From Gammaproteobacteria bacterium (GTDB lineage: Bacteria; Pseudomonadota; Gammaproteobacteria; Enterobacterales; Neiellaceae): DNA of 64,000 nt. Position numbers and translations under genes: made by a program. The notes beneath the pieces are model-generated. The model did not search any database and had not been told where the DNA came from. It worked only from the letters and a program-made list of their open reading frames with translations. Shown piece after piece: positions 45,840-53,974 of this stretch (within the stretch, counting starts at the first letter, position 1; every line of letters begins with the position of its first letter). Location of the stretch: contig JAFOOX010000052.1 of the NCBI GenBank assembly GCA_017425245.1, forward strand, positions 62,001 to 126,000. The letters run 5' to 3'.

Positions 45840-46316
45840 ATGAATACCAAGAAAAATGCCGCAGAACGCGGCCCTATCGCCAGCAACAAACGCGCCCGCC
45901 ACGAGTACTTCATTGAAGACAAGGTGGAGGCCGGTATTGCTTTGGCCGGTTGGGAAGTCAAATCACTGAGGGCCGGCAAAGCCAATATTGCCGAGGCCTA
46001 CATCTATCTGCGCGACGCCGAGGCCTACCTGTTTGGCGCCACCTTCGTGCCGCTGAACAGCGCGTCGAGCCACGTCATCGCCGATCCTACCCGTACCCGC
46101 AAGCTGCTGCTCAAGCGGCGCGAGCTGGACCGGCTGATCGGCTCGGTGGCCCGCGATGGCTATACGCTGCTGCCTCTCAACCTTTACTGGAAAGGGCCCT
46201 GGGTCAAACTGGAGATCGGTCTGGCCAAGGGCAAGAAAGAGCATGACAAGCGCGACACCATCAAGGATCGCGACTGGCAGCGCGACAAAGAGCGCATCAT
46301 GAAAAAAGCCCGCTAA
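45840..46316 (+). CDS. smpB: SsrA-binding protein SmpB
   Basis: Binds tmRNA and takes it to stalled ribosomes for trans-translation. I use the ATG at 45840 ([11 protein letters not shown]), giving 158 residues (E. coli 160). The OB-fold core is clear: [48 protein letters not shown], and the tail DIKDRDWQ-like segment ([18 protein letters not shown]) that enters the decoding centre. No good Shine-Dalgarno precedes this ATG; an in-frame ATG 12 bp upstream is possible. ssrA follows about 2 kb away. Confidence 0.95.
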   Translation: MNTKKNAAERGPIASNKRARHEYFIEDKVEAGIALAGWEVKSLRAGKANIAEAYIYLRDAEAYLFGATFVPLNSASSHVIADPTRTRKLLLKRRELDRLIGSVARDGYTLLPLNLYWKGPWVKLEIGLAKGKKEHDKRDTIKDRDWQRDKERIMKKAR

Positions 46317-46327
46317 GCGGGCTTTTT
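46303..46327 (+). terminator. Terminator overlapping the smpB stop codon
   Basis: Stem AAAAAGCCCGC / GCGGGCTTTTT whose 3-base loop is the TAA stop codon of smpB. Confidence 0.85.
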
Positions 46328-46342
46328 GCTGTTTGCGGCCTA

Positions 46343-48259
46343 TCAGCCGCCCTGCGGCGGCCACACCCCAGTGCCCAGCGACGACAGGTTGGCCAGCTGG
46401 CGCTGCATCAACTCCTGATTGAGCGCCACCTGACCGGTCGGCCGGCTGATCAGGAAGCCCTGGATCAGACGGCAACCCATGTCGTTGAGCAGCGCCAGTT
46501 CGGCTGCCGTCTCCACCCCTTCAGCCACCAGCTCCAGATTGAGTTTGCGCGCCAGCGCCACCACTGAGGCCAGTACATCGCGAAACTTTTCATCGTTGCA
46601 GGCTTTGTTGACGAAACTACGATCCACCTTGATCACATCGATCGGCAAGGAGGCGAGCACCGCCAGCGATGAATAGCCGGTGCCGAAATCATCCAGAGCG
46701 ATATGCACGCCGTCGCGCCGTAGCGCCGTCAGCTGAGCGAAGGTCTCCGGCCCCGCCTCCATCAGGCAGCTCTCGGTGATCTCCATCATCACCCCACGCG
46801 GGTTGACGCCGGCCTTGAGCATGGCTTCGGTCAGCCATTCATGCAGGTTGAGATGGCGGATCTGCACGCTGCTGACATTGACCGAGATGCGCGCCTTGCG
46901 CAGCCCCGCCTTCTGCCAGCGGGCCATCTGCACCAGTGATTCCTGCACCACCCAATCGCCCAAGGCCATGATCTGGCGTGATTCTTCGGCAATGGGAATA
47001 AATTCGGCGGGCATGATTGCCCCTTCCAGCGGATGCTTCCAGCGCAGCAGCGCCTCGAAGTAGCGCACCTGATTGCCGGGCAACTCCACAATCGGCTGAA
47101 ATTCAAGGTAAAACTGATCTTGATCCAGCGCCTTGCGCAGCTCCAGGCTGAGGTAATGCTGGCGAATCACCTGCTTGCCCATGTCGTTGGCATAACGACG
47201 ATAAGTGCCTTTACCCTCAGCCTTGGCCCGATACATGGCCACATCCGCCCGCTGCAGCAGCATCTCACTGCTGTCGCCATCCTCGGGGTAAACGGCAATG
47301 CCGATACTGGCGCTGATATTGAGGGTGTTACCGCCCACCTCAAAGGGGGCTTCCAGCCCTTTGATGATGCGAAAAGCGACCCGCGCCGCCGCTTCCGGCT
47401 CATTGATCTCGCCGAGAATCACGGTGAACTCGTCACCGCCCAGCCGCGCCAGCTCACCCAGCCCATCCTTGTCGCGGGCCACCAGATCCGAGGCCCGAGT
47501 CGCAGCGCGCAGCCGTTCAGCCACCCGCACCAACAGCAGATCGCCCATCGAGTGGCCGTAGCTGTCGTTCACCTGCTTGAAACCATCAAGATCGATAAAT
47601 AGCAGGGCCATGGCATGGCCACTGTCACGGGCATGATTGAGGCTCTGCTCCAGCGCTAGCTGGAACTGGTAGCGGTTGGCAAGGCCCGTCAGACGATCGG
47701 CATATTCAGCCTTGGCAATCTCGGCGCGATGCTCGTCCAACCGATCCTGCAGCCGGCTGAAGGTATGCTCCAGTACCGACAGGGTCTCACCACCACGGCG
47801 ATGGGGGGCGATGCCACTACGCTCGGCCATCAGTTCGGCCAGCGCCCGGGCCCGGGCCTCAAAACGGCGCTGGCGACGGCCGAGGCCCGCCACCAGCCAC
47901 GGCGGCAGTAACAACAGGGCGGCGAAGATCGGCCATTGCTGCAGCCACGCCTGTTGCCCCTGCTCCAGTAGTAGCGACGACAGATGCAGCGCCCGCAGCG
48001 GCGCACTATCGCGCACTGCCAGCATCACGCCATCGCTGGCGCAAATCAGCTGCCACGGGCTTCCCCCCAACTGGCCGTCCACCCAGCCCATCCAGTCAGG
48101 ACAATGCCCAACCTCAATCTGGGCCAGCGGTACCGCAGTGCCGCGCAACTGCTGCAGCTGCGACCAGCAGCCCAGCAGCGCGCTGGCCACCAGCGCCGCA
48201 ATCAGCAACAGAGCAAGCAAACTATAGACATAGCCACACAAGCGAATCTGGGCACGCAT
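46343..48259 (-). CDS. Membrane GGDEF-EAL protein (c-di-GMP turnover)
   Basis: Predicted to make and/or degrade c-di-GMP. The start at 48259 follows GGAGG by 8 bp and gives 638 residues. TM1 (about 8-32), a small periplasmic domain with Cys53 and Cys73, TM2 (about 110-128), a short HAMP-like/coiled segment, GGDEF (active-site [13 protein letters not shown]; about 190-365, with an extra ~10-residue loop, RDKDGLGE, before the motif) and EAL (FEALLRWKHP, later [14 protein letters not shown] and EGVET; about 375-625). Both catalytic signatures look intact. The ligand is unknown. Confidence 0.88.
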   Translation of the reverse strand: MRAQIRLCGYVYSLLALLLIAALVASALLGCWSQLQQLRGTAVPLAQIEVGHCPDWMGWVDGQLGGSPWQLICASDGVMLAVRDSAPLRALHLSSLLLEQGQQAWLQQWPIFAALLLLPPWLVAGLGRRQRRFEARARALAELMAERSGIAPHRRGGETLSVLEHTFSRLQDRLDEHRAEIAKAEYADRLTGLANRYQFQLALEQSLNHARDSGHAMALLFIDLDGFKQVNDSYGHSMGDLLLVRVAERLRAATRASDLVARDKDGLGELARLGGDEFTVILGEINEPEAAARVAFRIIKGLEAPFEVGGNTLNISASIGIAVYPEDGDSSEMLLQRADVAMYRAKAEGKGTYRRYANDMGKQVIRQHYLSLELRKALDQDQFYLEFQPIVELPGNQVRYFEALLRWKHPLEGAIMPAEFIPIAEESRQIMALGDWVVQESLVQMARWQKAGLRKARISVNVSSVQIRHLNLHEWLTEAMLKAGVNPRGVMMEITESCLMEAGPETFAQLTALRRDGVHIALDDFGTGYSSLAVLASLPIDVIKVDRSFVNKACNDEKFRDVLASVVALARKLNLELVAEGVETAAELALLNDMGCRLIQGFLISRPTGQVALNQELMQRQLANLSSLGTGVWPPQGG

Positions 48260-48347
48260 TTCGCCAACCTCCGTTGTTCCCCGACATGGTACCCAAGGTT
48301 GAGCACCACTGCGCGCCGCGACCGTCAAACAGGGAAGCAACTCACAG

Positions 48348-48376
48348 ATGACCTGCAGCGGCGGATAGGCTACACT
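48348..48376 (+). promoter_or_regulatory. Candidate promoter of ssrA
   Basis: ATGACC, 17 bases, TACACT, placed so that transcription would start about 9 nt before the mature tmRNA 5' end, which fits the short trimmed leader known in E. coli. Confidence 0.5.
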
Positions 48377-48391
48377 CCAGCTTCAACCAAA

Positions 48392-48750
48392 GGGGCCGAT
48401 CCTGGATTCGACGGGAACTTCGACCTCCAAGGTGCATGCCGAGGTGCGGTTGGCCTCGTAAACAAACCGCAAAAAATAGTCGCAAACGACGAAAACTACG
48501 CTCTCGCTGCTTAAACACCAGTGGTGAGCCCTTCCCCTCACGTCTGCCTATGGGCTGAGATCAGGAAGGTCACCCTTCATAGGATCGCGTAGCGGCCTCG
48601 CCCGGGGCTTAAGCGTTAAAACCAATCGGGCTAGTCTGTCAGTGGCCTGCCCGTCGGCAGCTGCCAGGCGAATGTAATGGCGTGGATAAGCATGTAGTAC
48701 CAAGGACTTAGAGTTTTCGGACGGGGGTTCAACTCCCCCCGGCTCCACCA
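48392..48750 (+). ncRNA. ssrA: tmRNA (SsrA)
   Basis: Rescues stalled ribosomes and tags their products. The 359-nt RNA starts GGGGCCGATCCTGGATTCGA and ends in a tRNA-Ala-like acceptor and T-arm with encoded CCA. The resume codon GCA at 48482 begins the tag ANDENYALAA, closed by TAA at 48512-48514; this is the E. coli tag. Its last 15 nt also form the start of the repeat bounding the integrated element. Confidence 0.98.
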
Positions 48751-48868
48751 CATACGAAACCGCGTTAGTTCGCGTAAAGCCGCAAAGCACAATAAAACAG
48801 TGACTTGCGGCTTTTTCTTTGCCCGCAGTAGGCCGCCAGCGGCAATTTAGGTGGCTTGAATCCGGGGG
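48736..48868. repeat. Left attachment repeat (attL) of the ssrA element
   Basis: A 133-bp sequence repeated in direct orientation at 56101-56233 with a single mismatch (A/C at 48791/56156). It starts with the last 15 bases of tmRNA and runs through its terminator. P4-type integrases commonly recombine in tRNA or tmRNA 3' ends, so one part of it is the crossover site. Confidence 0.9.
48776..48816 (+). terminator. Terminator of ssrA
   Basis: Stem AAAGCCGCAA / TTGCGGCTTT with a 19-base loop and a T-run. The same terminator occurs in the right repeat at 56141-56181. Confidence 0.8.
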
Positions 48869-48936
48869 CATGTGGGGGCACGATTGGGGGCATATCGAGG
48901 CGTTGGGGGCATTTACCCACCAACCAGATGCCCCCA
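48864..48936. promoter_or_regulatory. Left cluster of GGGGGCA sites (candidate integrase arm sites)
   Basis: GGGGGCA at 48864, 48874, 48886 and 48905, plus inverted TGCCCCCA at 48929-48936, immediately before the integrase gene. The same motif clusters at the other end of the element (55903-56037), so arm-type integrase or Xis binding is likely; binding near its own promoter could also repress the integrase. Confidence 0.6.
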
Positions 48937-48951
48937 ACCGGAGCTGCCACC

Positions 48952-50196
48952 ATGGCCCTGACCGTTGCCGCCTGTAAGAACGCCGCCCCCAAGGACAAGC
49001 CCTACAAGCTGACCGACGAGCGCGGCCTATACCTTGAGGTTGCCCCTGGTGGCGCAAAATACTGGCGCCTCAAGTACCGCTTTGCCGGTAAGGAGAAGCG
49101 GCTAGCCTTTGGCGTATTCCCTGAGGTTGGTCTGGCCGATGCCCGCGCCAAGCGTGACGAAGCCCGCCGCCTGCTGGCCGATGGCCAAGATCCGGCCGCC
49201 GTTAAAAAGGCCCAGCGCCAAGCGGTGATCCGCGACACCACCAACAGCTTCCGCGCCGTTGCTGAGCGCTGGCTGGCTGTGCGCCAGCAAGAGTGGGCGC
49301 CCAAGCACACCCGCACCGTTGAGCAGCGGCTGGCGGGCAATATCCTGCCTTGGCTGGGCGACAAGCCGATCCACCAGATCAGCACCCCTGACGTTGCGGA
49401 GGTGCTGGAGCGCGCCGCCAAGCGTGGCGCCATCGAGACGGCCCACCGTCTGGCCCATATCATCAAGGGTGTGTTTGCCTACGCCGAAGCGGCCGGCGTG
49501 GTTCAAACCAATCAGATCGGGGCGATCACCAAGACCCTGCCCTCACGCCAGCCCAAGCATTTGGCCGCAGCCACCACGCCCGCTGAACTCGCCCCCATGC
49601 TGCGCGCCATCGACGGCTATCACGGCACCTTTGTGGTGAGCTGCGCGCTCAAGCTGGCGCCGTTGCTGTTCTGCCGCCCTGGTGAGCTGCGCCATATGGA
49701 ATGGGCAGAACTGGATCTGGAGGCTGGCGAGTGGGTGATCCCCGGCGCCAAACTCAAAGGGCTGACCGTACGCAAGAGCGACCGCGACGCCCACCTAGTG
49801 CCACTGAGTCACCAAGCTGTTGAGATCCTGCGCCAGCTGCAACCGCTCACCGGCCGGGGGCGCTATGTGTTCCCGTCTGCCCGCGACAGCAAGCGCCCCA
49901 TGAGTGATAACGCGGTGCTGTCAGCACTGCGCCGGCTGGGCATCGAGAAAAGCGAAATGAGCGGCCACGGCTGGCGCGCCACCGCCCGCACCATTGGCGC
50001 CGAGGTGCTGAACTTCCGCCCCGATCTGCTGGAAGCGCAACTGGCCCACACCGTGAAGGACGCCAACGGCCGCGCCTACAACCGCACCACCTTTGCCGCT
50101 GAGCGCCGCGACATGATGCAGCGCTGGGCTGACTTCCTGGACAGCATCAAAACCGGCGCCGATGTTGTCCCGCTTGGCAAAGGCAAGCGCGCCTGA
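48952..50196 (+). CDS. P4-type tyrosine integrase of the ssrA element
   Basis: Site-specific recombinase for insertion at and excision from ssrA. I use the ATG at 48952 (MALTVAACKNAAPKDKPYKL), with GGAG 8 bp before it; 414 residues. N-terminal DUF4102 (about 5-85, LTDERGLYLEVAPGGAKYWR), a SAM-like core-binding domain (about 95-190), and the catalytic domain with Arg in FCRPGELRHMEW (about 242), HGWRAT (about 338) and Tyr in GRAYNRTTF (about 375). It reads away from ssrA, the usual orientation. Its codon use is GC-rich like the host. Confidence 0.93.
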   Translation: MALTVAACKNAAPKDKPYKLTDERGLYLEVAPGGAKYWRLKYRFAGKEKRLAFGVFPEVGLADARAKRDEARRLLADGQDPAAVKKAQRQAVIRDTTNSFRAVAERWLAVRQQEWAPKHTRTVEQRLAGNILPWLGDKPIHQISTPDVAEVLERAAKRGAIETAHRLAHIIKGVFAYAEAAGVVQTNQIGAITKTLPSRQPKHLAAATTPAELAPMLRAIDGYHGTFVVSCALKLAPLLFCRPGELRHMEWAELDLEAGEWVIPGAKLKGLTVRKSDRDAHLVPLSHQAVEILRQLQPLTGRGRYVFPSARDSKRPMSDNAVLSALRRLGIEKSEMSGHGWRATARTIGAEVLNFRPDLLEAQLAHTVKDANGRAYNRTTFAAERRDMMQRWADFLDSIKTGADVVPLGKGKRA

Positions 50197-50227
50197 ACCA
50201 CCACCGCCCCAGCAAGGAACCGCCAGC

Positions 50228-50881
50228 ATGAAAGTGATCGACCACCCCAAACCAATCGCCGGCACCGAGCGCAGCGCCTGCCCGCTCTATGTGCTGCCCG
50301 AGCTGTCGCACAATGGCAAGGCAGCGGTTTACATCCGCCAAGGCTGGCTGCTGCTGCTGATTGGCGAGGTGCGACCGGAGGCGCTTAGCGATCCGGCCAC
50401 CTTGGCTAGCTTGGCCGCCGCTGGACGACAGATGGCAGACATAGTGCCACCCGACTACAGCGACGAACCGCAAGGGGCGGAATCGTCCGTGTGTGGCGAT
50501 GCGGGGGAAGTGTTGCCTGACGTTATAAGGCACACGCGGAAAGGCGAGGCGCCCGCCCGCATCAAGGACAGCGCGAGCAACCTACAGGATGAACGCGACG
50601 GCGCATTTTTGGCCGCCCATGTTGCTGCCTATCTGAAACAAGACCCAGACAGCCGCGCCGACGGTGGCTTTATCCGCGATGTAATAATGCGCCTGCTGAC
50701 CAGCGGCGAAGACGGCGAACGCCATCTGATCGGCTTTATGGCGGCGCTTGAGCGTTATGTTGCCATGGGCGTGGCTGGCGTCGATGTGTGGCAGGACTAC
50801 CGCGACCACGCCAACGGCTGGATGGTCAACGTTGCCGAGGATGCCACCTACCTGACTGCTACCAAGGAGATCGCCGCATGA
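50228..50881 (+). CDS. Unknown protein of the ssrA element
   Basis: A 217-residue protein that I do not recognise. The start chosen is the ATG at 50228 after AAGGAACC; a longer frame overlaps the integrase. N-terminal half has a YVLPELSHNGKAAVYIRQGWLLLLIGE stretch, seen here only in pieces, of beta-strand look; the C-terminal half is helical (GFIRDVIMRLLTSGEDGER). It overlaps the next gene by ATGA, so both are co-translated. Confidence 0.65.
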   Translation: MKVIDHPKPIAGTERSACPLYVLPELSHNGKAAVYIRQGWLLLLIGEVRPEALSDPATLASLAAAGRQMADIVPPDYSDEPQGAESSVCGDAGEVLPDVIRHTRKGEAPARIKDSASNLQDERDGAFLAAHVAAYLKQDPDSRADGGFIRDVIMRLLTSGEDGERHLIGFMAALERYVAMGVAGVDVWQDYRDHANGWMVNVAEDATYLTATKEIAA

Positions 50882-51183
50882 CCACCACCGCCCAAGGCTT
50901 CACCGCCGCTCAGGGATACATCGAGTACCACACCATCACCCGCGCCGGCTGGCGTGGCTGCTGCGCCCCTTATGGGGTATGCGGCCCCTTTGCCAGCGAG
51001 GGCGAAGCCGTCACCGCCCTTGAGCTACTGCGCACAGCACAGCGTGACCCGTCGCTGACCGTGGCCCGCTGTGGCATGCTGGCCACCAACGACACCGCCG
51101 CCGAGCTGGCCGAGGATCAGGAACTGGCCCGCCAGCAGCTGGCCGCTTTGGTATCCGCTCAGGCGGAGCAGCTGAAGCAGTAG
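50878..51183 (+). CDS. Unknown small protein of the ssrA element
   Basis: 101 residues from the ATG at 50878, overlapping the previous stop. Aromatic/Cys-rich N-terminal part (EYHTITRAGWRGCCAPYGVC) then an amphipathic helical region (AAELAEDQELARQQLAALVS). No family recognised. Confidence 0.55.
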   Translation: MTTTAQGFTAAQGYIEYHTITRAGWRGCCAPYGVCGPFASEGEAVTALELLRTAQRDPSLTVARCGMLATNDTAAELAEDQELARQQLAALVSAQAEQLKQ

Positions 51184-51213
51184 CGACAGAACACGCCCGC
51201 CAGGGCGACCCAC

Positions 51214-51287
51214 TTACCGGGCCTAGATCGGCCAATCGAAAAGGCGCCACCCTTGCGCCCTGACCCGGTAAACCTTCCCCAAGGGTG
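51214..51287 (+). promoter_or_regulatory. Candidate pseudoknotted leader before the 51308 gene
   Basis: Two 8-bp complementary pairs interleave: TTACCGGG (51214-51221) with CCCGGTAA (51264-51271), and CACCCTTG (51248-51255) with CAAGGGTG (51280-51287). That A-B-A'-B' order is a pseudoknot topology. It lies in the 124-nt untranslated gap, ending 20 bp before the next start. Alternatively these are two protein-binding dyads. Confidence 0.45.
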
Positions 51288-51307
51288 CAGCGCAAAAGGG
51301 GCGCCGC

Positions 51308-52114
51308 ATGATCGACAGCAAAGCCTACTACCGCCTGAATAAAGCGGCGCAACTGCTGGGCTGTACAGAGGGCGACCTACTCGACCACGCCGCTGCTGGT
51401 GAGATTGTTTTGGTTGCCTTCATCAAGAAGGCGACCGGTTCCGTAAAGGAGCTATTCGCCCCTGCGCCTGACTTCATCGCAAGGTATGCGGAAGCGCTTT
51501 CGGGCTTCCCACTTCCGCGTATCACCCCCGGAGACCCTGAACCAAAATCCTGTGATCGATTCTCCGGCTGGGCGGTCCCTGGTGATATTGAGCTAAGCGA
51601 GCTGGCCATGAGCGGATCCGTGAAGGAAGGTCGCTTTGATTACCTGATCGCCAGCACCGTGATGCCCGACAAATTCCATTGGTGTATTGCAGCCTTACGA
51701 ATCAGCGGGCTGCCCTTAATGCTGAGCGATCTTGTTGTTCCAGCATCAGAGCTTGCGAGGCTGGCATCAGCTTCAGATCGCCCCGCCCAACCGGCTACAT
51801 CCAATGAAGCCGCTTCGGGGCAAATCGGCTACCCCACCCAAGCGAAACCGACCACCGCGCCCAAGACCCTCAACCGGCAGCGGGCGTTTGCGGAGCAGCT
51901 GGGCCAGCTGTTTGGCCGGGCCGTTTCCGCTGACGACAGCCGCGAGCCTATGACCATCGTCATGGAGCTGCTGGAGGGTAGCAAATACGCCCCGCTAATT
52001 AAGACCCCAGGCAGCCTCTACAGGTCGCTCGACAAAGCTGCCTACGACAGAGACGGATCAGAGCTTGTCGTGAAAGTGGACGCCTTTGCTAAATGGCTAA
52101 GGCAGAAGCCGTAG
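51308..52114 (+). CDS. Unknown protein of the ssrA element, with N-terminal HTH-like and C-terminal helical region
   Basis: 268 residues. The N-terminus (YYRLNKAAQLLGCTEGDLLDHA) resembles a DNA-binding helix-turn-helix of the excisionase type, while the C-terminal ~90 residues (LNRQRAFAEQLGQLFGRAVSAD, then VKVDAFAKWLRQKP) look helical. A linker rich in Ala, Pro, Ser and Thr (about 155-195) joins them. No catalytic motif seen. Single gene, preceded by a structured leader. Confidence 0.6.
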   Translation: MIDSKAYYRLNKAAQLLGCTEGDLLDHAAAGEIVLVAFIKKATGSVKELFAPAPDFIARYAEALSGFPLPRITPGDPEPKSCDRFSGWAVPGDIELSELAMSGSVKEGRFDYLIASTVMPDKFHWCIAALRISGLPLMLSDLVVPASELARLASASDRPAQPATSNEAASGQIGYPTQAKPTTAPKTLNRQRAFAEQLGQLFGRAVSADDSREPMTIVMELLEGSKYAPLIKTPGSLYRSLDKAAYDRDGSELVVKVDAFAKWLRQKP

Positions 52115-52121
52115 GCCCGAT

Positions 52122-52157
52122 ATTCACGACATTCACGACATTCACCCGATATCGGGC
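52122..52157. repeat. ATTCACGAC repeats and palindrome before the Xis-like gene
   Basis: ATTCACGAC twice and ATTCACCC once in tandem, then the palindrome CCCGATATCGGG (52145-52156). The arms GCCCGATA / TATCGGGC also bracket the repeats. The position, 60-95 bp before the HTH gene, suggests an operator or Xis site. Confidence 0.6.
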
Positions 52158-52217
52158 GCGACACGAAAAAGCCTTAGCAAAATCAACGGCGAGCTAAACA
52201 ACAAAGGCCGCCGAACA

Positions 52218-52406
52218 ATGACACACGAAAACCCTGATTACCTTTGCACCATCAAGGAAATGCAAAGCCTGTTATCTGTGGGTCGCTCTAAGTGCTGGGA
52301 GCTTATCGGCGCTGGGCGCGTTGAAGTGGTGCGCTTGGGCCAGCGCTGCACCCGCATCAAGCGCAGTTCTATTGACCGCCTGATCGCCGGGGAGGTGCGC
52401 CAATGA
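52218..52406 (+). CDS. AlpA/excisionase-like DNA-binding protein
   Basis: 62 residues consisting of one helix-turn-helix with a wing: YLCTIKEMQSLLSVGRSKCW, then GAGRVEVVRLGQRCTRIKRSSIDRL. This is the pattern of AlpA/Xis proteins that regulate or direct excision of P4-like elements. Overlaps the next gene by ATGA. Confidence 0.8.
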   Translation: MTHENPDYLCTIKEMQSLLSVGRSKCWELIGAGRVEVVRLGQRCTRIKRSSIDRLIAGEVRQ

Positions 52407-52798
52407 AAAAGGCAGCCACCCCCGAAGAAGTGACCGCCCAGCCCGGCAACGACAGTAACCGCACCCGCCCACCCTTTCAAGTTGAGCGCGTGGCCACCGC
52501 CCTGTTGTGGCTTGGGTCGCTAACCTGCCAAGAGGCGGAGAAAGCGCCGATCAACGCCCGCCACCTCAACAGCGTGATGGCGGAGCTGCGCCACCACCAC
52601 GGTATCAGCTGGACCGCCACACCGGAGAAGGCCCAGGGCTACCGGGGCGAACCGGCCCACCTGGTGCGCTACGAGCTGACCGAGATTGGCCAGCAGCAGG
52701 CCCGGCAACAGGTGGAGAACTGGCGCACCCGGCGCGGTGCCGGCCCGATTGACTGGGATCTGTTCCATGGTGCGAGCCTTGCCTACTGGCTCAGCTAA
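52403..52798 (+). CDS. Unknown protein of the ssrA element
   Basis: 131 residues, coupled by ATGA to the Xis-like gene. PPFQVERVATALLWLGSLTC and a HLNSVMAELRHHHGI segment suggest a winged-helix fold similar to that of phage or plasmid helix-turn-helix adaptors. No recognised family. Confidence 0.6.
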   Translation: MKKAATPEEVTAQPGNDSNRTRPPFQVERVATALLWLGSLTCQEAEKAPINARHLNSVMAELRHHHGISWTATPEKAQGYRGEPAHLVRYELTEIGQQQARQQVENWRTRRGAGPIDWDLFHGASLAYWLS

Positions 52799-52807
52799 GG
52801 GGCCGCC

Positions 52808-53302
52808 ATGGGACGCAAGGCCAACAGCAAGGGCATGTTGCCCAACGGCCGGCGCAAAGTCGGCCAGTCCTTCGTTATGGCGCTGCATGCCATCTTGGAC
52901 AGCCCGGACTACATCGCCTTGAGTGGCAGCGCCGCAAAGCTGCTGTGGGATGTGGCCCGCCAGTACAACGGCCACAACAACGGCGATCTGACTGTGGCCA
53001 TGAGCGTGATGGCCGCCAGAGGCTGGCAGAAAAAGACGCTGGCCCGCGCCTTGGCGGAGCTGCTGGAGCGCGACTGGCTGAGGCGCACCCGTTACCCCCG
53101 GCTGAAGCAGCAGGCCGGGCTCTATGCCCTGTCATGGCTGGATGTGGATGAATGCGACGGCAAGCTAGACGCAGGCGCCCACAAGGAGCCGCGCCGTTCG
53201 CTACGGGATACCCGCGCACCGCCCGCCGCTTCAATTTCGTTGGGGTCGATTCGACCCCAAGCCCCCCGGTTGTTGGGGTCGAAAGTAGCCCAACAAGCCT
53301 AA
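52808..53302 (+). CDS. Winged-helix protein, possible replication protein of the ssrA element
   Basis: 164 residues. The body (about 20-120: VMALHAILDSPDYIALSGSA, KLLWDVARQYNGHNNGDLTV, then KKTLARALAELLERDWLRR) is a helix-turn-helix/winged-helix seen in small phage and plasmid proteins near origins. The last ~45 residues are low complexity and are encoded by the dyad repeats that follow, so they were probably added by reading into an origin-like sequence. Not a known Rep family; function inferred from context only. Confidence 0.6.
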   Translation: MGRKANSKGMLPNGRRKVGQSFVMALHAILDSPDYIALSGSAAKLLWDVARQYNGHNNGDLTVAMSVMAARGWQKKTLARALAELLERDWLRRTRYPRLKQQAGLYALSWLDVDECDGKLDAGAHKEPRRSLRDTRAPPAASISLGSIRPQAPRLLGSKVAQQA

Positions 53303-53392
53303 AAAAGTGCCGTTGTTGGGGTCGAAAGTAGCCCCAAAACCGCCCCTTTTTCGATTTTCGTTGGGGTCGAATCGACCCCCCTTTATATATAT
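53240..53392. repeat. Four TTGGGGTCGA dyads next to an AT-rich stretch (candidate origin or operator)
   Basis: TTGGGGTCGA begins at 53240, 53273, 53316 and 53361. Copies 1 and 4 continue as near-perfect palindromes with a CGACCCC right arm; copies 2 and 3 continue GTCGAAAGTAGCCC(C)AA, still inverted at the ends. An AT-rich stretch, CTTTATATATATCT, follows directly (53381-53394). Iterons beside an AT-rich unwinding region are the classic plan of a plasmid origin. The first two copies lie inside the preceding gene. Confidence 0.6.
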
Positions 53393-53453
53393 CTACCATG
53401 TGCACTGCTGCTCGCCTGAACGAATGACCAGCAGCAGCGCAACGGAGGGCGGC

Positions 53454-53930
53454 ATGACTCAGCACCCTGAACTCGTGGCCAGCATGTGGATGGCCAGCAC
53501 CGTGATCACCAGCAGCAGCGGCCGAGCCATCAGCCAGAACCAAGCCGGCGAGGTGGCATGGCTGGCAACCCTGAACTGTTACGGTCATGACTTCGACTAC
53601 AGCAGCGCAGTAGGCGGCCTGTTGCCGTGGCCGGTGAGCGGCGCCACCTGTGATCAGCAGCTGGCTAGGGCATGGCGCCTGCTGTTTGGTATCGACCGCA
53701 GCGGCAAGGTGATCCGCGAACGGGAAGCGCTGGCGATGCTGGATAGCTTCCGCCTGGAGGCCGAGGCCAGCGGCTACACCATCACCCTGGAGGAAGGCCA
53801 GCCCGCACCGTGCGACCGCTGGCGGCCCGAGGATGAACGCACCGTCACCACCGAGGAACTGGAGCGGATGGAGCTGGAACACTTGGAGCGGCTGCGCAGT
53901 GGTGAGCCACCGCACCGGCTAGGCTACTGA
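53454..53930 (+). CDS. Unknown protein of the ssrA element; its 3' end is duplicated downstream
   Basis: 158 residues from the ATG at 53454, 5 bp after GGAGG. The middle reads SSSGRAISQNQAGEVAWLAT and LARAWRLLFGIDRSGKVIRE; the C-terminus is a highly acidic helix (TVTTEELERMELEHLERLRS). No family recognised. About 126 bp covering its last 32 codons recur at 54079-54205. Confidence 0.6.
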   Translation: MTQHPELVASMWMASTVITSSSGRAISQNQAGEVAWLATLNCYGHDFDYSSAVGGLLPWPVSGATCDQQLARAWRLLFGIDRSGKVIREREALAMLDSFRLEAEASGYTITLEEGQPAPCDRWRPEDERTVTTEELERMELEHLERLRSGEPPHRLGY

Positions 53931-53974
53931 ACAACGACCAGCGAGGGCGCAAGGTGGCGTGGTGGGCGGCCCTT

